This document shows, piece after piece, positions 60,093-64,000 of a DNA stretch of 64,000 nucleotides. The translations under genes were made by a program, and so were the position numbers. Origin of the DNA: CAWCKS01 sp963763485 (GTDB lineage Bacteria; Pseudomonadota; Alphaproteobacteria; Rhizobiales; Xanthobacteraceae); contig CAVXOW010000006.1 in NCBI GenBank assembly GCA_963763485.1, positions 62,001 through 126,000 on the forward strand, in the 5' to 3' direction. How positions within the stretch are numbered: the first letter of the stretch is position 1; every line of letters starts with the position of its first letter. Below the pieces are notes generated by a model. It searched no databases, was not told the DNA's origin, and saw only the letters and a list, made by a program, of their open reading frames with translations.

Positions 60093-60545
60093 TCACGGGC
60101 ACGGATGGCGGTAGCCGTCGAAGCCAAGATAAGTGCCTGACGAGGGGTCGTAGGAGTGAAACCGCTGCATGCAGTAGGCGACCGCATCTCCTACAGGGTA
60201 TGGAGGAGCAACAGCGACATAACCTGGAGCAGGATAGCCTGGGGCAGGATAACCGTAGTAACCACCGTTGCCGTAATAGCCATAAGGCCCATAAGGCTGC
60301 GTCGCGCCGATGATGGCTCCGCCGATCAGCGCGCCCGCGATACCGAGACCAACGGCGGGTCCGCCAAATCCACCACCACGGTAGCCGCGGTAGCCGCGCC
60401 GGTATTGTACGGCCTCGACCGACGGCGTCACGACGTTTTGTAGTCCACCCAGTGAGGCCACCGGCGCCGCGGCGGCAGGCAAAATGAGCGATGGCAGCAC
60501 TGCGGCGATCAGCGCTGCAGAAATTATTTTCGATGATAGGGTCAT
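60093..60545 (-). CDS. BA14K-family secreted Gly/Tyr-rich protein
   Basis: 150 residues from the ATG at 60545. Signal peptide (AALIAAVLPSLILPAAAA), then RRGYRGYRGG and a Gly-rich helix (GIAGALIGGAIIGA), a Pro/Tyr/Gly repeat part (YPAPGYPAPGY), and the C-terminal BA14K motif AVAYCMQRFHSYDPSSGTYLG with a final Cys. BA14K proteins are immunoreactive lectin-like envelope proteins of Brucella and relatives. Divergent from mgtA, with a perfect FixK box about 63 bases upstream. Confidence 0.85.
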   Translation of the reverse strand: MTLSSKIISAALIAAVLPSLILPAAAAPVASLGGLQNVVTPSVEAVQYRRGYRGYRGGGFGGPAVGLGIAGALIGGAIIGATQPYGPYGYYGNGGYYGYPAPGYPAPGYVAVAPPYPVGDAVAYCMQRFHSYDPSSGTYLGFDGYRHPCP

Positions 60546-60607
60546 GACAAGCTCTCCGTCCATTTCATTTGCCAGCCGCATTTGCTGCTAGATGGCCTCC
60601 TTACTTC

Positions 60608-60621
60608 TTGATCTTCATCAA
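60608..60621. promoter_or_regulatory. Perfect FixK/FNR box upstream of mgtA and the BA14K gene
   Basis: TTGATCTTCATCAA is an exact TTGAT-N4-ATCAA. On the plus strand TATTTA at 60643-60648 has its centre exactly 31 bases away, the class II FNR/FixK arrangement, predicting a start near 60655 and a leader of about 165 bases for mgtA. The leftward BA14K gene could also use it, though no good -10 is seen on that side. Confidence 0.8.
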
Positions 60622-60642
60622 GATTAGCTCGTCCTGAGCGGC

Positions 60643-60648
60643 TATTTA
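60643..60648 (+). promoter_or_regulatory. Candidate -10 element of mgtA
   Basis: TATTTA, placed 31 bases (centre to centre) downstream of the perfect FixK box. The leader that follows contains no small open frame with a ribosome site that I would trust. Confidence 0.55.
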
Positions 60649-60819
60649 TTTTCGGCGTCGGTCTCTAAGTCTGATCGCGTGACGGCACGATCGTCGGTTT
60701 CTCTTCGTTTGTGAGTGATGACATTTGCGAGTGATGGCGAAACTGAGTTCAACAGGTCGTGCAGTCGACCGGGTGTCTTTTTCAGCGAGCAGAGCTGATC
60801 GGCTTCAAGGAGAGAGTGC

Positions 60820-63489
60820 TTGAACGATCCCGCTCCGCTAGCCCTTCCGATAACTTCATCGTCCATTCTTGCGCGCTGGCGTCATCCGGCAAACAGGCCC
60901 GAAGGGGCAACGGAAAGCGCGAAAATCCTGGGTGAAGTCGCTGCTCTGGATCCCGACGCGACGTTGCGGCGGCTCTCGAGCAACGCGAGCGGCCTCACCG
61001 CCGACCAGGTCGCGGAGCGGCTCCGGTCCGGAGGCCGCAATCAAATCACGCATCAGGCGCGTCATACGATCCTCAGCGAACTCATCGGTCGCTCGATCAA
61101 CCCGCTAAACGTGCTTCTGCTGTCGCTCGCGACCGCGTCATATTTCCTCGGCGATCAACGGGCGGCGATCGTGATCGCCGTCATGGTGATCCTCAGCATC
61201 TCGCTGGGCTTCATCCAGGAACATCGATCCAACAATGCTGCCGCCAAGCTGCAAAGGATGGTATCAGTCAACGCGACCGTGCGTCGCCAAGGAGGCGTTG
61301 CGGCGCATGATCATGTCGAGGTTCCGATCGACCAGTTGGTGCCCGGCGATATTGTCCTGTTGTCGGCAGGCGACATGATCCCCGCCGATCTCAGGCTGAT
61401 TTCGGCAAAGGATCTCTTTGTCAACCAGTCGACGCTCACCGGCGAGGCGATGCCGCTGGAGAAGGCTGCCGCCGCTCACTCGGGGACCGCCGAGACGTCG
61501 TTTGATCTCCCGAACATTTGCTTCATGGGAAGCGCCGTCGTCAGCGGCATCGGGTGCGGCGTCGTCGTGCTGACCGGTCCGCGCACCGCCTTCGGCCTGG
61601 TGGCGAGCGAAATTGCCGGGCAGCGCGTCCTCACGAGCTTCGACAAAGGTATCTCCCGCTTCACCTGGTTGATGCTTGGCTTCATTCTGGTGATGGCCCC
61701 TCTTGTGTTCATCATCAACGGCCTGACCAAGGGGAACTGGCTCGAAGCGCTGCTGTTTGCAGTCGCCGTGGCCGTGGGCCTCACGCCGGAAATGCTGCCA
61801 ATGATCGTGACGGTCAATCTGGCCAAGGGCGCGATCGCGATGTCGCGCAGGAAGGTCATCGTCAAGCGCCTCAATGCCATCCAGAACTTCGGCGCGATGA
61901 ACGTGCTGTGCACCGACAAGACCGGCACGCTCACGCAGGACCTCATCATTCTCAAGCGCCATATTGATATCAAAGGCGGCGAATCCGATCGGGTGCTTGA
62001 ATACGCCTATCTGAACAGCTTCTACCAGTCCGGGCTCAAGAACCTGCTCGATGTTGCAGTCCTGAAGCACGTTGAGCTCGAAGGCGGCTTGAAGGTTCGC
62101 GAGCGGTTCAGCAAAATTGACGAAATGCCTTTCGACTTCGAGCGGCGGCGGATGTCCGTCGTTCTCGGGCGCGATGATGGGGTTCATATCCTCATCTGCA
62201 AGGGCGCCGTCGAAGAGGTCTTTGCGGCTTGCACGTCTTACGCGGTCGACGCCGAGGTCGGTCTCCTTGATTCGAGCCACCTTGCGGCAGCGGTGGAGAC
62301 GACGGCGAAGCTCAACGCGGACGGGTTTCGGGTTGTTGCAGTCGCCTTCAAGGAGATACCGCCGACGCAGTCAACGTACTCCGTCGCCGACGAGACCGGC
62401 CTCACCTTGCTGGGTTACATCGCGTTTCTCGATCCGCCCAAGGAGACCGCCGCCGCCGCGATTGCCACGCTGAAGGCCAGTGGCGTGCAGGTCAAGATCC
62501 TGACCGGTGACAACGATATCGTCACGCGCAAGATTTGTCATGAAGTTCGCCTGCCGGTTGACCGCATCGTCCTCGGCAGCGAGATCGCGACCATGTCGCC
62601 CGACGCGCTGTCTGCGCTCGCCGAGACAACGACGGTGTTCGCAAAAGTGTCGCCGTCGCAGAAGGCGGCCATCATCGATGCACTGCACAGAAGGGGAAAC
62701 GTCGTCGGGTATTTGGGCGACGGCATCAATGACGGACCCGCGCTCAAGGCTGCGGATGTCGGCATATCAGTGGACAGCGCGGTCGACATTGCCAAGGAAT
62801 CGGCGGACATCATCTTGCTTGAGAAGAGCCTCGCCGTGCTGGGTGATGGCGTCATCGAGGGCCGCAAGGTCTTTGGCAACATCACAAAATACATCAAGAT
62901 GGGCGCAAGCTCCAATTTTGGCAACATGTTCAGCGTGCTCGGCGCCAGCATCATCCTGCCGTTTTTGCCGATGACGGCGATCCAGGTGTTGACCAACAAC
63001 CTGCTCTACGACTTCTCGCAGACCACCATCCCGACAGATAACGTTGACGCCGAATATCTGGCGGTACCCCGGCGTTGGGATATCGGCAACATCACGAAGT
63101 TCGTGTTGTGTATCGGTCCGATCAGTTCGATCTTCGACTACGTCACTTATTTCACGATGCTTTATTTCTTCAACGCGTGGCAAAATCCCGCGCTGTTTCA
63201 AACCGGCTGGTTTGTCGAGTCGCTGCTCACTCAAACGCTCATCATCCATATCATCCGGACCGCAAAGATTCCTTTGGTGGAAAGCCGAGCCAGCACGGCA
63301 CTCATAACGACGACAATTGTCATCGCCGCAATCGGGATTGCCCTTCCGTTCTCCTGGCTCGGCAACTTCCTGGGATTCGTCCCGCTGCCTCCGCGCTATT
63401 GGCTTGCGATCTGTATTATCCTCCCGAGCTATGTCGTCCTGACGCACCTTGTGAAAACGTGGTTTATTCGGCGGTTCGGGTTGAGTTGA
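60820..63489 (+). CDS. mgtA: Magnesium-translocating P-type ATPase
   Basis: P3B-type ATPase, 889 residues, starting with TTG at 60820 after AAGGAGAGA. Ten membrane helices; actuator TGEAMP; MgtA-specific helix-4 motif VGLTPEMLPMIV; phosphorylation site CTDKTGTLT (Asp about 366); ATP-binding and hinge TGDN and GDGINDGPALKAADVG. Imports Mg2+. Preceded by a FixK-type promoter, so it may respond to oxygen as well as, or in place of, magnesium. Confidence 0.94.
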   Translation: MNDPAPLALPITSSSILARWRHPANRPEGATESAKILGEVAALDPDATLRRLSSNASGLTADQVAERLRSGGRNQITHQARHTILSELIGRSINPLNVLLLSLATASYFLGDQRAAIVIAVMVILSISLGFIQEHRSNNAAAKLQRMVSVNATVRRQGGVAAHDHVEVPIDQLVPGDIVLLSAGDMIPADLRLISAKDLFVNQSTLTGEAMPLEKAAAAHSGTAETSFDLPNICFMGSAVVSGIGCGVVVLTGPRTAFGLVASEIAGQRVLTSFDKGISRFTWLMLGFILVMAPLVFIINGLTKGNWLEALLFAVAVAVGLTPEMLPMIVTVNLAKGAIAMSRRKVIVKRLNAIQNFGAMNVLCTDKTGTLTQDLIILKRHIDIKGGESDRVLEYAYLNSFYQSGLKNLLDVAVLKHVELEGGLKVRERFSKIDEMPFDFERRRMSVVLGRDDGVHILICKGAVEEVFAACTSYAVDAEVGLLDSSHLAAAVETTAKLNADGFRVVAVAFKEIPPTQSTYSVADETGLTLLGYIAFLDPPKETAAAAIATLKASGVQVKILTGDNDIVTRKICHEVRLPVDRIVLGSEIATMSPDALSALAETTTVFAKVSPSQKAAIIDALHRRGNVVGYLGDGINDGPALKAADVGISVDSAVDIAKESADIILLEKSLAVLGDGVIEGRKVFGNITKYIKMGASSNFGNMFSVLGASIILPFLPMTAIQVLTNNLLYDFSQTTIPTDNVDAEYLAVPRRWDIGNITKFVLCIGPISSIFDYVTYFTMLYFFNAWQNPALFQTGWFVESLLTQTLIIHIIRTAKIPLVESRASTALITTTIVIAAIGIALPFSWLGNFLGFVPLPPRYWLAICIILPSYVVLTHLVKTWFIRRFGLS

Positions 63490-63526
63490 AGACTTGTGTT
63501 GCCGTTGTTTCGAGACAAAATAGATC

Positions 63527-64000
63527 ATGTCGCGCAAGCCCTACCTCGCCCCGGACGAGAAACGCCTGCTCTCGCGCTTCTGGCAAAGCGCGTCCGGGTT
63601 TTGGCGCGGTCCAGCTGCATGGCGCGCCTGGCTGCTGATTGCATTGCTGATCGTCACCGTGGTTCTGCAGTTGCTCACCCAGTACCGGTTGAATTTCTGG
63701 AGTCGTGATTTCTTCAATGCGCTGGCGCGGAAAGACTCGACCGAGCTCTGGAGGCAGGCGCTGCTATTGGTGCCGATTGCCGCAGCAAGCTTGACGCTCG
63801 CCCTCGTCTCGGTTTGGGGTCGCATGACCACGCAGCGCAATTGGCGCGAATGGCTGACTAATCACCTTTATGACTATTGGTTGGGAAAGGATCACTATGC
63901 CCGGCTGAGGTTTGTGGCCGGCGAGCATCAAACTCCCGAGTATCGGATCGCCGAGGATGCCAGGATCGCAACCGATCTTCCCGTCGACCTCACGCTCGGA
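63527..64000 (+). CDS. SbmA/BacA-like ABC transporter permease domain (partial)
   Basis: First 158 residues; the gene runs off the window. ATG 63527 (MSRKPYLAPDEKRLLSRFW). Helices at about 37-52 and 80-100 with the family pattern LNFWSRDFFNALARKD and TTQRNWREWLTNHLYDYWLG, as in the ABC_membrane_2 group (SbmA/BacA and the YddA/BclA forms that carry an ATPase). The C-terminal ATPase would lie outside. BacA-type proteins import peptides and affect VLCFA content of lipid A in rhizobia. 38 bases after mgtA and probably co-transcribed. Confidence 0.85.
   Translation, partial: MSRKPYLAPDEKRLLSRFWQSASGFWRGPAAWRAWLLIALLIVTVVLQLLTQYRLNFWSRDFFNALARKDSTELWRQALLLVPIAAASLTLALVSVWGRMTTQRNWREWLTNHLYDYWLGKDHYARLRFVAGEHQTPEYRIAEDARIATDLPVDLTLG

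Noticed and set aside
60642..60866. Minus-strand frame of 74 codons across the mgtA leader and start
   Set aside because: Antisense to the mgtA start and across its promoter elements; composition not protein-like.

Overview
The window reads as chromosomal DNA of a Bradyrhizobium/Rhodopseudomonas/Afipia-type alphaproteobacterium (Nitrobacteraceae, Hyphomicrobiales). The pointers are a complete very-long-chain fatty acid (VLCFA) lipid A cluster (acpXL to lpxXL), DUF2865, BA14K and DUF1289 proteins typical of the group, mostly GC-rich coding with strong G/C third positions, and a family of about 70-base palindromic repeats between genes. Nearly all of it is housekeeping or conserved accessory sequence. 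I see no CRISPR array, prophage, IS transposase or rRNA.

Layout. 1-1.4 kb: a lower-GC segment with a TM0106-type RecB-like nuclease gene broken by an in-frame stop, ending at a tRNA-Gln(CTG). 1.7-5.4 kb: HerA-like ATPase, AhpD-like peroxidase-related protein, ParB-like gene and a small membrane protein. 5.6-11.1 kb: the VLCFA/lipid A operon acpXL-fabZ-KS-fabF-adh-lpxXL. 11.1-24.5 kb: polyamine-type binding protein, aminotransferase, rhodanese, two tandem kup genes, motAB, psd-pssA, an Atm1-type ABC exporter and a LOG-family gene. 24.5-28.4 kb: a tightly overlapped cysS-small membrane protein-GNAT-cimA operon. 28.6-41.5 kb: secreted proteins, nadE, class II DAHP synthase-dgkA, gor, rpiA, gph, a lipoprotein, moaA and a YjbE/TerC-type protein. 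41.8-48.4 kb: a TRAP transporter, Mrp/ApbC, a VOC protein and a hydroxyisobutyrate dehydrogenase-like enzyme. 48.5-54.2 kb: a caspase-like protein with an Asn-rich tail, a histidine kinase, DUF1289, a retropepsin-like protease and dusA. 54.4-64 kb: an accessory stress block of macAB-type export genes, cbpA-cbpM, a BA14K protein, mgtA and the start of an SbmA/BacA-like ABC transporter.

The most interesting points are these. (1) Two 14-base FixK/FNR boxes lie in the 58-61 kb block. One is a perfect TTGAT-N4-ATCAA with a TATTTA -10 exactly 31 bases away pointing to mgtA. The other lies between macA and cbpA with a TATTGT -10 at the same spacing pointing to macA. Together they suggest an oxygen-limitation regulon for envelope export, chaperone and Mg transport genes. 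(2) Eight single-base insertions, all of the same sign, interrupt otherwise conserved genes (herA, the peroxidase-related gene, the ParB-like gene, DUF2865, three in moaA, and the caspase gene). They look like sequencing or assembly error, or else systematic decay. (3) One of the two VLCFA ketosynthases has lost its catalytic Cys and one His, so it resembles a chain-length-factor partner. (4) The middle of cysS is about 50% GC inside a gene that is otherwise about 65%, with an extra segment, which suggests a mosaic gene.
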